Shown: positions 55,902 through 64,000 of the stretch, in pieces
Layout: each line of letters begins with the position of its first letter
Position numbering within the stretch: the stretch's first letter is position 1
Assembly (NCBI RefSeq): GCF_900142625.1
Contig: NZ_FRBN01000003.1
Span: 1 to 64,000 of the forward strand
Length of the DNA stretch: 64,000 bases
Direction: 5' to 3'
From: Roseovarius marisflavi
Lineage (GTDB): Bacteria > Pseudomonadota > Alphaproteobacteria > Rhodobacterales > Rhodobacteraceae
The notes under the pieces: model-generated
Told to the model about the DNA's origin: nothing
The model's input: the letters and a program-made list of their open reading frames with translations, nothing else
Databases searched by the model: none
Program-made: the position numbers and the translations under genes

Positions 55902-58828
55902 GGATTGAGGGCAAGGGGCTTGTCGAGCGCAGGACCCCGATCGGTTTCACCTTTGACGGCGCGCGCTATCAAGGATTTGAGGGCGACACGCTGGCCTCGG
56001 CGCTTTTGGCCAACGGGGTGCGTATGGTGGGGCGGTCGTTCAAGTACCACCGCCCGCGCGGCGTGATGACGGCGGGCAGTGAAGAACCCAATGCCCTTGT
56101 CACCGTTGGGTTTGGCGCCGCGCAAGAACCCAATCTGCGCGCCACCACGGTCGAGTTGCGCGAGGGGCTCTGGGCACGCAGTCAGAACCGCTGGCCGAGC
56201 CTTGGGTTTGACCTTCTGGCGGTGAATGATCTGGCCGCGCCGTTTCTAGGGGCCGGGTTTTATTACAAGACCTTCATGTGGCCGCGCCGCTTCTGGGAGC
56301 GCGTCTATGAGCCGCTTATCCGGCGCGCGGCGGGGCTTGGGGCGCTGTCGGGCGCGCCGGACGAGGACCGCTATGAGCGTGCCTTTGCGCATTGTGACCT
56401 GTTGGTGATTGGCGCGGGGCCGACCGGGATCATGGCCGCCCTGAGTGCCGCCAAGGCGGGGGCCGATGTCATTCTGGCGGATGAAGATACGCTGCCGGGC
56501 GGGCGGCTTTTGGCCGAGACAATCGAGATTGACGGCGTGCCCGGGGCCATCTGGGCCAAGGAGATGGCGGCAGAGCTTGCCGCGATGCCCAATGTGCGGG
56601 TGATGACGCGCACCGCCATTACCGGCGCTTATGATCAGGGCACCTACGGCGCGCTTGAGACGCGGCCCCACGCGGTGGCGCGCCGCCCCGGTGCGGCCTG
56701 TGGCACGTTCTGGCGGATCGTGGCGCGGCGCAGCGTACTGGCGGCAGGCGCGCTTGAGCGTCCGATTGCATTCGCCAACAATGACCGGCCCGGCGTGATG
56801 ATGGCGGGGGCGGTGCGCGCCTATGTCAACCGCTGGGGCGTGACGCCGGGCCAAAGCGTGGTGGTCTTTGGCAACAACGACAGCGCCCATCGCACCGCCG
56901 CCGATCTGGATGAGGCCGGGGTGCATGTGGCCGCATTGGTGGATTCGCGCCATTATGCGACATGCGACCTGGATGTGCCGTTTTATTCCGGCACGCAGGT
57001 TTGTGACACGCAAGGGCGGCGCGCGCTTGAATCGGTCACGCTCTGCAGCGCCAAGGGCGAAGAGCGGCTCCGCGCCGATTGCCTGGCTGTTTCGGGGGGG
57101 TGGAACCCAAGCGTGCATCTGGCCTGTCACATGAATGCGCGCCCCGTTTGGAACGCTGATTTGCTGGCATTTTTGCCGCCTCGGGATGCCCTGCCGGGAA
57201 TGGTGGCCGCCGGAGCCGCCGCCGGTGATTTTTCGACCCACGCCTGTTTGCGTGGCGGCGCGCAAGCGGGTCAAGAAGCGGCGCGCGCTCTTGGGTTCAA
57301 GGTGGGCGCGCCTGCCGTTCCCATGGCCGAAGACGCGCCCTATGACATCTTTCCGCTCTGGCAGGTGCCGGGGCGCGGGCGCGCCTGGCTTGATTTTCAG
57401 AACGACGTGACGGTCAAGGATGTGGAGCAGGCGGCGGCCGAGAACTTTCGCTCGGTCGAGCATATGAAGCGCTATACGACCCAAGGCATGGCGCCCGATC
57501 AGGGCAAGAACTCCAATGTCGCGGCGCTTGCGGTGCTGGCCGATGCGACGGGGCGCGGCATCCCCGAGACCGGCACGACCACGTTCCGCCCGCCTTACGT
57601 TCCGGTGCCGATTGCGGCCATGGGCGCGGGCGGAAGCGGCAGGGGATTTGCGCCCGAGCGTCTGGCCACCTCGCACGCCGAAACACGGCAAAGGGGGGCG
57701 CCGATGATCGAGGCCGGGCTTTGGCATCGGCCAAGCTATTTCCCGCAGAGCGGTGAAACCAATTGGCGCCAATCCTGTGACCGCGAGGTCAACATGGTAC
57801 GGAGGGCGGTCGGGGTCTGTGACGTGACGACCCTTGGCAAGATTGATGTGCAGGGGCCGGATGCGGGCGCGTTTCTCGATTTTGTCTATACCAACATGAT
57901 GTCGACGCTGGCGGTCGGGCGGGTGCGCTATGGTCTGATGCTGCGCGAAGACGGGCATGTGATGGATGACGGTACCTGTGCGCGCCTTGGTGCGCGGCAT
58001 TACGTGCTTACCACCACCACGGCGGCGGCGGGGCAGGTGATGCGGCACCTCGAATTCGTCCATCAGGCCCTGCGCCCTGATCTTGACGTGCGGTTGGCCT
58101 CGGTCACCGAGAGTTGGGCGCAGTTTGCCGTGGCCGGGCCGAAATCGCGCGAGCTTGTGAATGGGCTGCTGGATAAGCCCATTGAAGACGCGAGTTTTCC
58201 TTACATGGCTTGTGGCACGGCAAGTATTGGTGGCATCGGCGCGCGGTTGTTCCGGATTTCGTTCTCGGGCGAGCATGCCTATGAGATCGCCGTGCCGGCC
58301 CGCTATGGTGCTGCGCTGTTCAGCGAGCTGGTTGCGCGTGCCGAAGCGATGGAGGGTGGCGCTTACGGGATGGAGGCGCTGAATGTGTTGCGCATCGAGA
58401 AGGGCTTTATCACGCATGCGGAAATTCACGGGCGCACCACCGCCTTTGATATCGGCATGCAGCGGATGATCAGCCCCAAAAAGGATTGCATCGGCAAGGC
58501 GGCGGCCGCGCGCCCCGGTCTTTTGGACGAGGACCGCGAACAGCTTGTGGCGCTCAAACCCGTGGGGGCCGTCAAAGAGATATTGGCAGGGGCACATCTC
58601 TTTAACGCGGGCGATCCGGCGACAAGTGCCGATGATCAGGGTTATGTCACCTCGGCCTGTTATTCGCCGACGCTTGGCCATGTGATCGGCCTTGGGTTTC
58701 TGAAGGCCGGGCGCGCGCGGATTGGCGAGAAGGTGCGCATGCTCGATCACCTGCGCGGCTCGGATACGCTCTGCGAGGTGCTGGACCCGGTACAGTTTGA
58801 CAAGGACGGAGGCCGGTTACGTGGTTGA
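55898..58828 (+). CDS. soxA: sarcosine oxidase subunit alpha
   Basis: Largest subunit (976 aa). N-terminal 2Fe-2S-like fold (residues about 15-95, without the iron ligands needed in relatives), a FAD/NAD domain with LLVIGAGPTGIMAALSAA near residue 165, and a C-terminal GcvT-like aminomethyltransferase domain (about 610-970) that binds THF. Both halves match the family order. It overlaps soxD and soxG. No truncation. Confidence 0.95.
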   Translation: MRIEGKGLVERRTPIGFTFDGARYQGFEGDTLASALLANGVRMVGRSFKYHRPRGVMTAGSEEPNALVTVGFGAAQEPNLRATTVELREGLWARSQNRWPSLGFDLLAVNDLAAPFLGAGFYYKTFMWPRRFWERVYEPLIRRAAGLGALSGAPDEDRYERAFAHCDLLVIGAGPTGIMAALSAAKAGADVILADEDTLPGGRLLAETIEIDGVPGAIWAKEMAAELAAMPNVRVMTRTAITGAYDQGTYGALETRPHAVARRPGAACGTFWRIVARRSVLAAGALERPIAFANNDRPGVMMAGAVRAYVNRWGVTPGQSVVVFGNNDSAHRTAADLDEAGVHVAALVDSRHYATCDLDVPFYSGTQVCDTQGRRALESVTLCSAKGEERLRADCLAVSGGWNPSVHLACHMNARPVWNADLLAFLPPRDALPGMVAAGAAAGDFSTHACLRGGAQAGQEAARALGFKVGAPAVPMAEDAPYDIFPLWQVPGRGRAWLDFQNDVTVKDVEQAAAENFRSVEHMKRYTTQGMAPDQGKNSNVAALAVLADATGRGIPETGTTTFRPPYVPVPIAAMGAGGSGRGFAPERLATSHAETRQRGAPMIEAGLWHRPSYFPQSGETNWRQSCDREVNMVRRAVGVCDVTTLGKIDVQGPDAGAFLDFVYTNMMSTLAVGRVRYGLMLREDGHVMDDGTCARLGARHYVLTTTTAAAGQVMRHLEFVHQALRPDLDVRLASVTESWAQFAVAGPKSRELVNGLLDKPIEDASFPYMACGTASIGGIGARLFRISFSGEHAYEIAVPARYGAALFSELVARAEAMEGGAYGMEALNVLRIEKGFITHAEIHGRTTAFDIGMQRMISPKKDCIGKAAAARPGLLDEDREQLVALKPVGAVKEILAGAHLFNAGDPATSADDQGYVTSACYSPTLGHVIGLGFLKAGRARIGEKVRMLDHLRGSDTLCEVLDPVQFDKDGGRLRG

Positions 58829-59366
58829 TCTGAAAACTAAAACCCCCTGCGCGGGGCTTGTGCCGGTCCGCGTCGGGCCGCTCTCGCTTGTTGAGGATGC
58901 GCCCGGGCATATGACCGCGCTTGCGCCCTACCTCGGGCAGGATGCCGCCCTGTCGGAGGCGTTGAAAGCCGCGCATGGCATGGCCGCGCCGGGCGTGGGG
59001 CGGATGAGCGGGAAGCGCGGCGCACGCGCGCTTTGGTTCGGGCAGCGGATGATTTTGCTGATGGGGCCTGCGCCCGATGCCGGTCTGGCAGAGTTTGCCG
59101 CGCTGAGCGATCAATCCGATGGCTGGGCGGTTTTGCACCTTGAGGGGCGGGGTGCGGGCGATGTGCTTGCGCACATGACGCCGTTAGACCTGAGGCCCAC
59201 GCAGTTTAAGCGCGGGCACTCGGCGCGCAGTGAATGTGCGCATATGCCCGCCTCGATCACCCGGCTTGGCGATGAGGCGTTTCAGATCATGGTGTTTCGC
59301 TCGATGGCGGCAACGCTTGTGCATGAGCTGAAAACCGCCATGGGCCGGGTCGTGGCCCTGCAATAA
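58821..59366 (+). CDS. soxG: sarcosine oxidase subunit gamma
   Basis: Accessory subunit of 181 aa; weakly conserved in this family, recognised by position and by the C-terminal SRSECAHMPASITRLG-type region and FRSMAATLVHEL. Start is the GTG at 58821, which overlaps soxA by eight bases and has GGAGG eight bases upstream; an in-frame extension into soxA is rejected. Last gene of the sox operon; a long hairpin follows. Confidence 0.9.
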   Translation: MVDLKTKTPCAGLVPVRVGPLSLVEDAPGHMTALAPYLGQDAALSEALKAAHGMAAPGVGRMSGKRGARALWFGQRMILLMGPAPDAGLAEFAALSDQSDGWAVLHLEGRGAGDVLAHMTPLDLRPTQFKRGHSARSECAHMPASITRLGDEAFQIMVFRSMAATLVHELKTAMGRVVALQ

Positions 59367-59370
59367 GGCC

Positions 59371-59416
59371 GTAAGGGGCAAGGCGTGGGCATTTTTCCCC
59401 GCGCCACCCCCCTTAC
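59371..59416 (+). terminator. long two-part hairpin after soxG
   Basis: GTAAGGGG (59371-59378) pairs with CCCCTTAC (59409-59416); inside, GGCGTGGG (59382-59389) pairs with CCCGCGCC (59398-59405) with one G-U pair. The two stems are separated by a 3x3 internal loop, and the apical loop CATTTTTC is eight bases. No U-tract follows. Probable operon end, but stronger and more regular than usual. Confidence 0.6.
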
Positions 59417-59475
59417 AATGCCGGGCGGTTATACTAGGTTAAGGACAACTGACGCCAATGTTCACGAGGTCTCCC

Positions 59476-59766
59476 ATGCGCCGTTTTGCCCTGATTGCCA
59501 CGCTTCTTGCCCTGCCGATGACCGCGCAGGCCGAAAACCCGATGTGCGCCACCTCTGGCGATATCGTAACGGCCGCCGTCGAGGCGCGCGGCGCGGGCAT
59601 AGAATCGCCCGAGGCGATCGAGGCGATCAGCACCGGGTATACCGGCGACGAGGCGCGCTATCAAAACGCGGTTCAGCCCCTGGTCGATTGGGTCTATTCG
59701 CTCTCCGAGGAACAGCTTGGCGATGGCGTGGCCGAGGCCTATCTTGCGGCCTGCCTTGCGCAATAG
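59476..59766 (+). CDS. small exported protein
   Basis: A 96-residue protein with signal peptide RRFALIATLLALPMTAQA and a mature part of about 75 residues that has two cysteines (NPMCATSG; LAACLAQ), suggesting a disulfide. Acidic, mainly helical. Unrecognised. ATG 59476 follows GAGGT; an extension to 59458 lacks a site. Stands alone between the sox operon and dnaG. Confidence 0.75.
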   Translation: MRRFALIATLLALPMTAQAENPMCATSGDIVTAAVEARGAGIESPEAIEAISTGYTGDEARYQNAVQPLVDWVYSLSEEQLGDGVAEAYLAACLAQ

Positions 59767-59845
59767 CGCGGCGCGCGCCTTTTATCCCCAGCGAAATCAC
59801 CTGCGCCCACTGGACAGTGGCGCGGATGCGCCCGATATATAGGGT

Positions 59846-61795
59846 ATGAGCCTGCCACCCGGATTTCTGGAAGAATTGCAAACCCGCATCTCGCTTAGTC
59901 AGGTGGTCGGGCGCAAGGTCATGTGGGATACCCGCAAGTCCAATCAGGGCAAGGGCGACATGTGGGCGCCATGCCCGTTTCATCAGGAAAAATCCGCCTC
60001 GTTTCATGTCGATGACCGCAAGGGGTTTTACTATTGCTTTGGCTGTCACGCCAAGGGCGATGCGATTTCCTTTGTGCGCGAAAGCGAGAATGTCGATTTC
60101 ATCGAGGCGGTGAAAATTCTCGCCGCCGAGGCCGGCATGCAGATGCCCGAGCGCGACCCCCAGGCCCAGGCCAAGGCCGACCGACGCACAGAATTGGTCG
60201 CGGTCATGGACCTTGCGGTCAAGTTTTTCGGCCTGCAACTGCGCACCGGCGCCGGGGCGGCGGCGCGGGATTATCTTGGCGGGCGCAAGCTTAGCGAAGA
60301 AACGCAGGCACGCTTTGAAATCGGCTTTGCGCCCGATGCCTGGCAGGGGCTTTGGGATCATCTGACGGCCAAGGGCGTCAGCGAAGAGATGATCATGGCC
60401 TGCGGTCTGGCCAAGGCCAGCCAGAAGGGCGGCAAGCCCTATGACACCTTTCGCAACCGGATCATGTTTCCGATCCGCGATGCACGCGGGCGCTGTATTG
60501 CCTTTGGCGGGCGCGCGATGGATCCGAATGACAACGCCAAATACCTCAACTCGCCGCAGACCGAGCTGTTTGACAAATCCCACTCGCTCTACAACCACGG
60601 CCCCGCCCGCGAGGCGGCCGGCAAGGGCCAGCCGCTTATCGTGGCCGAGGGGTACATGGATGTGATCGCGCTTGTCGCGGCCGGGTTCGGCGCGGCGGTG
60701 GCGCCGCTTGGCACGGCGGTGACCGAGCATCAGCTTCAGATGCTCTGGCGGGTCGCGCCGGAGCCGATCATCGCGCTGGATGGTGACAAGGCGGGGCTGA
60801 ACGCGGCCTACCGGGTGGTTGATCTGGCGCTGCCGCTGCTTGAGGCTGGCAAATCGCTGCGCTTTGCGCTGATGCCCGAGGGCAAGGACCCCGATGATCT
60901 GTTGCGCGCGGAGGGGCCGGGGGCGGTGCAGGCTCTGCTGGATAAGGCCCTGCCAATGGTTCAGGTCCTGTGGCAGCGCGAAACCGACGGTCGCGATTTC
61001 GACAGCCCCGAGCGCAAGGCGGCATTCGACAAGGTGTTGCGCGAAAAGATCAAGCTGATCCGTGATCCGTCGATCCGCGGCCATTACGGGCAGGCGATCA
61101 AGGATCTGCGGTGGCAGCTGTTCAACCCGCGCCGCAGCGCGCCCAATGCGCCGCGCTTCAAGGCGGGCAAATGGCCGCCGCCGCCGACGGCGCGCGCCAG
61201 CACCAAATCCTCGCTTCTGGTGGCCTCGGGCGATCACGCCCAGACCCATATGCGCGAGGCGGTCATTCTGGCGACATTGATCTCTTGTCCTTCCGAGGTT
61301 GAGGCGTTCGAGCAAAGGCTTGAGCGGATGGAGTGCCTTGATCCGACGCATGCCCGGCTGCGCGATCTTATCCTGCGCCATGGTGTTTCCGGCCAGGAGG
61401 CCCTGAAGGCGCAGATCGAGGGCGATCTAGGCCCCGAACCCCTTGAAAAGCTGATGGCATTGCCCCACGTTGCGATAGCGGCCTCGGTGCGCAATCCCGG
61501 CGAGGCCGAGATCGCCAGCATGACCCTGTCGGAAGAGCTGACCAAGCTGGAGGCACAGCGCGGACTGAGCGCCGAAGTGTCAGAGGCCAGCGAAGACATT
61601 GACGGGCTGGCCGACGAGGCGATGACATGGCGCCTTGGACAGGCGGCAGAGGCCCGAAACCGGGCCGTGCGCAGCGAACAGGAAGACCGTGCCGAATACG
61701 ATCTTGGCGAAAACGGCGCGCGGATCAAACGAGACGAGAAAGAGCAGTTCGACGAACTGCTCGGTAAAATAACTTTTTCCAAACCGGGGCGATAA
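59846..61795 (+). CDS. dnaG: DNA primase
   Basis: Synthesises RNA primers. Zinc finger CPFHQEKSASFHVDDRKG with CFGCHAKGD (residues about 42-70), core with FEIGFAPDAW, TOPRIM motifs VAEGYMDVIAL and ALDGDKAGLNAA near residues 270-315, and a C-terminal helicase-binding domain. 649 aa is normal. In the usual dnaG-rpoD order; no rpsU is present, which is normal for this order. Confidence 0.97.
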   Translation: MSLPPGFLEELQTRISLSQVVGRKVMWDTRKSNQGKGDMWAPCPFHQEKSASFHVDDRKGFYYCFGCHAKGDAISFVRESENVDFIEAVKILAAEAGMQMPERDPQAQAKADRRTELVAVMDLAVKFFGLQLRTGAGAAARDYLGGRKLSEETQARFEIGFAPDAWQGLWDHLTAKGVSEEMIMACGLAKASQKGGKPYDTFRNRIMFPIRDARGRCIAFGGRAMDPNDNAKYLNSPQTELFDKSHSLYNHGPAREAAGKGQPLIVAEGYMDVIALVAAGFGAAVAPLGTAVTEHQLQMLWRVAPEPIIALDGDKAGLNAAYRVVDLALPLLEAGKSLRFALMPEGKDPDDLLRAEGPGAVQALLDKALPMVQVLWQRETDGRDFDSPERKAAFDKVLREKIKLIRDPSIRGHYGQAIKDLRWQLFNPRRSAPNAPRFKAGKWPPPPTARASTKSSLLVASGDHAQTHMREAVILATLISCPSEVEAFEQRLERMECLDPTHARLRDLILRHGVSGQEALKAQIEGDLGPEPLEKLMALPHVAIAASVRNPGEAEIASMTLSEELTKLEAQRGLSAEVSEASEDIDGLADEAMTWRLGQAAEARNRAVRSEQEDRAEYDLGENGARIKRDEKEQFDELLGKITFSKPGR

Positions 61796-61832
61796 CCGAT
61801 TTTGGTGAGGAAGGGGTAAAGAAATCAGGGTA

Positions 61833-61890
61833 AACGGGTGTGCGAATCACTTATTCGCGCTAATGATTCGTTTTAACCGAATCACCCGTT
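61833..61890 (+). promoter_or_regulatory. structured leader region before rpoD
   Basis: AACGGGTG (61833-61840) is complementary to CACCCGTT (61883-61890). Inside, GATTCG (61865-61870) can pair with CGAATC at 61843-61848 or with CGAATC at 61878-61883, and CGAAT can also pair with ATTCG at 61853-61857. So mutually exclusive hairpins are possible about 25-80 bases upstream of the rpoD ATG. Confidence 0.5.
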
Positions 61891-61914
61891 CCGTTCATAG
61901 ATCAGGAGTCTTTC

Positions 61915-63906
61915 ATGGCCGCCAAAGATACCGACGACCAAAAGCCCGACAATTCGGAATCCGATGTCTCGCTTGATATGAGCCAGGCCGCGGTCAAGAA
62001 AATGATCGCGGAGGCGCGGGAAAAAGGTTTTATCACCTATGACCAGCTGAACGAAGTTCTGCCCCCCGATCAGGTTTCTTCGGAACAGATCGAAGACGTG
62101 ATGTCGATGCTCAGCGAAATGGGCATCAACATCATCGAGGGGGAAGAGGCGGAAGACGAAGAACGCACCACCGCCCTGGCCGAAGTGGGCAAGCGCGGCG
62201 AGATCACGCTTGGCTCTGGCAAAGAGGAAAAGCTGGATCGTACCGACGATCCGGTGCGCATGTACCTGCGCGAGATGGGCAGCGTCGAACTTCTGAGCCG
62301 TGAGGGCGAAATTGCGATCGCCAAGCGAATTGAGGCCGGGCGCAACACGATGATCGCGGGCCTCTGCGAAAGCCCGCTGACCTTTCAGGCGATCACGATC
62401 TGGCGCGACGAACTCTTGGGTGAAGACATTCTGCTGCGTGATGTGATCGACCTTGATGCGACCTTCGGCACCCACCTTGGCGATGAAGAGGGCGGCGAAC
62501 CCGTCGTCGAAGCCGCCAATGTCGGCAGCGCGCCGACCGCTGCTACGCCCTCTGCCGGGGCAGAGCAGCCCGAGCTTGACGCCGATGGCAATCCGATTGC
62601 CGATGACGATGACGACGAAGAAGACGAACAGGCCAACATGAGCCTGGCCGCAATGGAGGCCGCCCTCAAGCCGCGTGTGCTTGAGACGCTGGACCGGATC
62701 GCGGATGATTACGTCAAGCTGTCTGAAATGCAGGACAGCCGGATTTCGGCCACGCTCAACGAGGATGGATCGTTCAGCAAGACGCAGGAAACCACCTACC
62801 AAACGCTGCGCTCGGAGATTGTCGAGCTGGTGAACGAGCTTCACCTGCACAACAACCGGATCGAGGCGCTGATCGATCAGCTTTACGGCATCAACCGCCG
62901 GATCATGCAGATCGACAGTGCGATGGTGAAGCTCGCCGATCAGGCCCGCATCAACCGCAGCGAATTTGTCGAGGCCTATCGCGGTCGCGAACTTGATCCC
63001 AACTGGGTCGATGACATGGCGAAAAAGCCGGGTCGCGGCTGGCAGATGTTCATGGAGCGCTCGCCCGAGAAAGTAACCGAGCTGCGCTCTGACATGGCGC
63101 AGGTCGGGCAATATGTCGGTCTTGATATCTCGGAATTCCGCCGCATCGTGAACCAGGTGCAGAAGGGCGAAAAAGAGGCGCGTCAGGCCAAGAAGGAAAT
63201 GGTCGAGGCAAACCTGCGTCTGGTGATCTCGATTGCCAAGAAATACACCAATCGCGGCCTGCAATTCCTTGATCTCATTCAGGAAGGCAACATCGGCCTG
63301 ATGAAGGCGGTGGATAAATTCGAATATCGCCGCGGCTATAAATTCTCGACCTATGCCACATGGTGGATCCGTCAGGCCATCACCCGCAGCATCGCCGATC
63401 AGGCGCGCACCATCCGTATTCCGGTGCATATGATCGAGACGATCAACAAGCTGGTGCGCACAGGTCGCCAGATGCTGCATGAAATCGGCCGCGAACCGAC
63501 GCCCGAGGAACTGGCCGAAAAGCTTCAGATGCCACTTGAGAAAGTGCGCAAGGTGATGAAAATCGCCAAGGAGCCGATCAGCCTTGAGACCCCGATTGGC
63601 GATGAAGAAGACAGCCAGCTTGGCGATTTCATCGAAGACAAGAACGTGATCCTGCCGCTGGATTCGGCGATTCAGGATAACCTCAAGGAAACCACGACGC
63701 GGGTTTTGTCCTCGCTTACGCCGCGCGAAGAGCGGGTGCTGCGGATGCGCTTTGGCATCGGCATGAACACCGATCACACCCTCGAAGAGGTCGGCCAGCA
63801 GTTCAGCGTGACCCGCGAACGTATCCGCCAGATTGAGGCCAAGGCGTTGCGCAAACTCAAGCATCCAAGCCGGTCGCGCAAGCTCCGGTCATTCCTGGAT
63901 CAATAG
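61915..63906 (+). CDS. rpoD: RNA polymerase sigma factor RpoD
   Basis: Primary sigma factor. Region 1.1-like N-terminus ([20 protein letters not shown]), region 1.2 [11 protein letters not shown] near residue 118, an acidic non-conserved stretch near residue 225 ([10 protein letters not shown]), region 2 ([20 protein letters not shown]), region 3, and region 4 with [24 protein letters not shown] helix-turn-helix (here [19 protein letters not shown]). 663 aa is normal. AGGAG precedes the ATG. Confidence 0.98.
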   Translation: MAAKDTDDQKPDNSESDVSLDMSQAAVKKMIAEAREKGFITYDQLNEVLPPDQVSSEQIEDVMSMLSEMGINIIEGEEAEDEERTTALAEVGKRGEITLGSGKEEKLDRTDDPVRMYLREMGSVELLSREGEIAIAKRIEAGRNTMIAGLCESPLTFQAITIWRDELLGEDILLRDVIDLDATFGTHLGDEEGGEPVVEAANVGSAPTAATPSAGAEQPELDADGNPIADDDDDEEDEQANMSLAAMEAALKPRVLETLDRIADDYVKLSEMQDSRISATLNEDGSFSKTQETTYQTLRSEIVELVNELHLHNNRIEALIDQLYGINRRIMQIDSAMVKLADQARINRSEFVEAYRGRELDPNWVDDMAKKPGRGWQMFMERSPEKVTELRSDMAQVGQYVGLDISEFRRIVNQVQKGEKEARQAKKEMVEANLRLVISIAKKYTNRGLQFLDLIQEGNIGLMKAVDKFEYRRGYKFSTYATWWIRQAITRSIADQARTIRIPVHMIETINKLVRTGRQMLHEIGREPTPEELAEKLQMPLEKVRKVMKIAKEPISLETPIGDEEDSQLGDFIEDKNVILPLDSAIQDNLKETTTRVLSSLTPREERVLRMRFGIGMNTDHTLEEVGQQFSVTRERIRQIEAKALRKLKHPSRSRKLRSFLDQ

Positions 63907-63913
63907 GGTCGGC

Positions 63914-64000
63914 ATGTCTCTTTGGTCTAAATTGTTCGGCGGCGGTGGAAGTGGCAACAGCAACGCCAGACCCGAGCCCGAGGCGGAAACCTACAAGGGG
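63914..64000 (+). CDS. HlyU-like protein, 5' end only
   Basis: 29 codons, beginning MSLWSKLFGGGGSGNSNAR then PEPEAETYKG, the N-terminus known for HlyU-family regulators that often follow rpoD in Rhodobacterales. The rest is beyond the window. The start is seven bases after the rpoD stop. Confidence 0.6.
   Translation, partial: MSLWSKLFGGGGSGNSNARPEPEAETYKG

Noticed and set aside
56246..58750. Minus-strand open frame of over 800 codons opposite soxA
   Set aside because: Antisense shadow caused by GC bias; His/Arg/Pro-rich and without domains.
61882..63864. Minus-strand open frame opposite rpoD
   Set aside because: Antisense shadow of a conserved gene.

Overview
The window looks like a chromosomal segment of a Rhodobacterales (Roseobacter-group) alphaproteobacterium. 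I infer this from the high GC, the GTG/TTG and 4-bp-overlap starts, and gene neighbourhoods I know from that order: topA-dprA; tldD-ctaC-ctaB-ctaG-ctaE-surf1-thrC-M16 peptidase; recJ-glpX-hom; pcm-tolC-popZ-like; dnaG-rpoD-hlyU; and a four-subunit sarcosine oxidase operon. No genus is claimed.

Layout. 1-6000: end of a CoA-transferase gene, topA, dprA and tldD, all on the minus strand, with a candidate 27-residue ORF between dprA and tldD. 6040-13700: an FNR-type box, then the aa3 cytochrome oxidase assembly operon running into thrC, an M16 peptidase and a GNAT acetyltransferase. 13700-18500: an MBL-fold hydrolase and a peptide-type ABC transporter with fused ATPases but no binding protein. 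18578-19487: a decayed TPR-protein gene. 19500-34850: mostly housekeeping and single-function genes (thioesterase, htpX, sulfotransferase, Hint protein, GAPDH-like, SPOR protein, upp, maeB, aminotransferase, phosphatase, glycosyltransferase, ygfZ, efp, cobQ). 34844-38144: a pcm-tolC-PopZ-like cluster.

38290-42462 is the main accessory region: tRNA-Cys, then integrase remnants, a hipBA toxin-antitoxin pair with candidate operators, a second integrase fragment, an IS256-type transposase tail and a SEC-C protein, ending at tRNA-Glu. 42586-47860: recJ, glpX, hom, a small lipoprotein and a TetR regulator. 47918-52428: a pirin, a two-TM protein, and three AT-richer TadE/TadG-like genes. 52756-59366: glutamate dehydrogenase and soxBDAG. 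59476-64000: a small exported protein, dnaG, rpoD and the start of an hlyU-like gene.

I did not find a clearly new multi-gene system. The best leads are the hipBA island with two ATGTT-N10-AACAT sites, tandem palindromes next to it, a highly diverged PopZ-like protein placed by synteny, a potentially bistable rpoD leader, a nested hairpin after soxG, and two very small genes. Coordinates and motifs were read by eye; no database search was possible.
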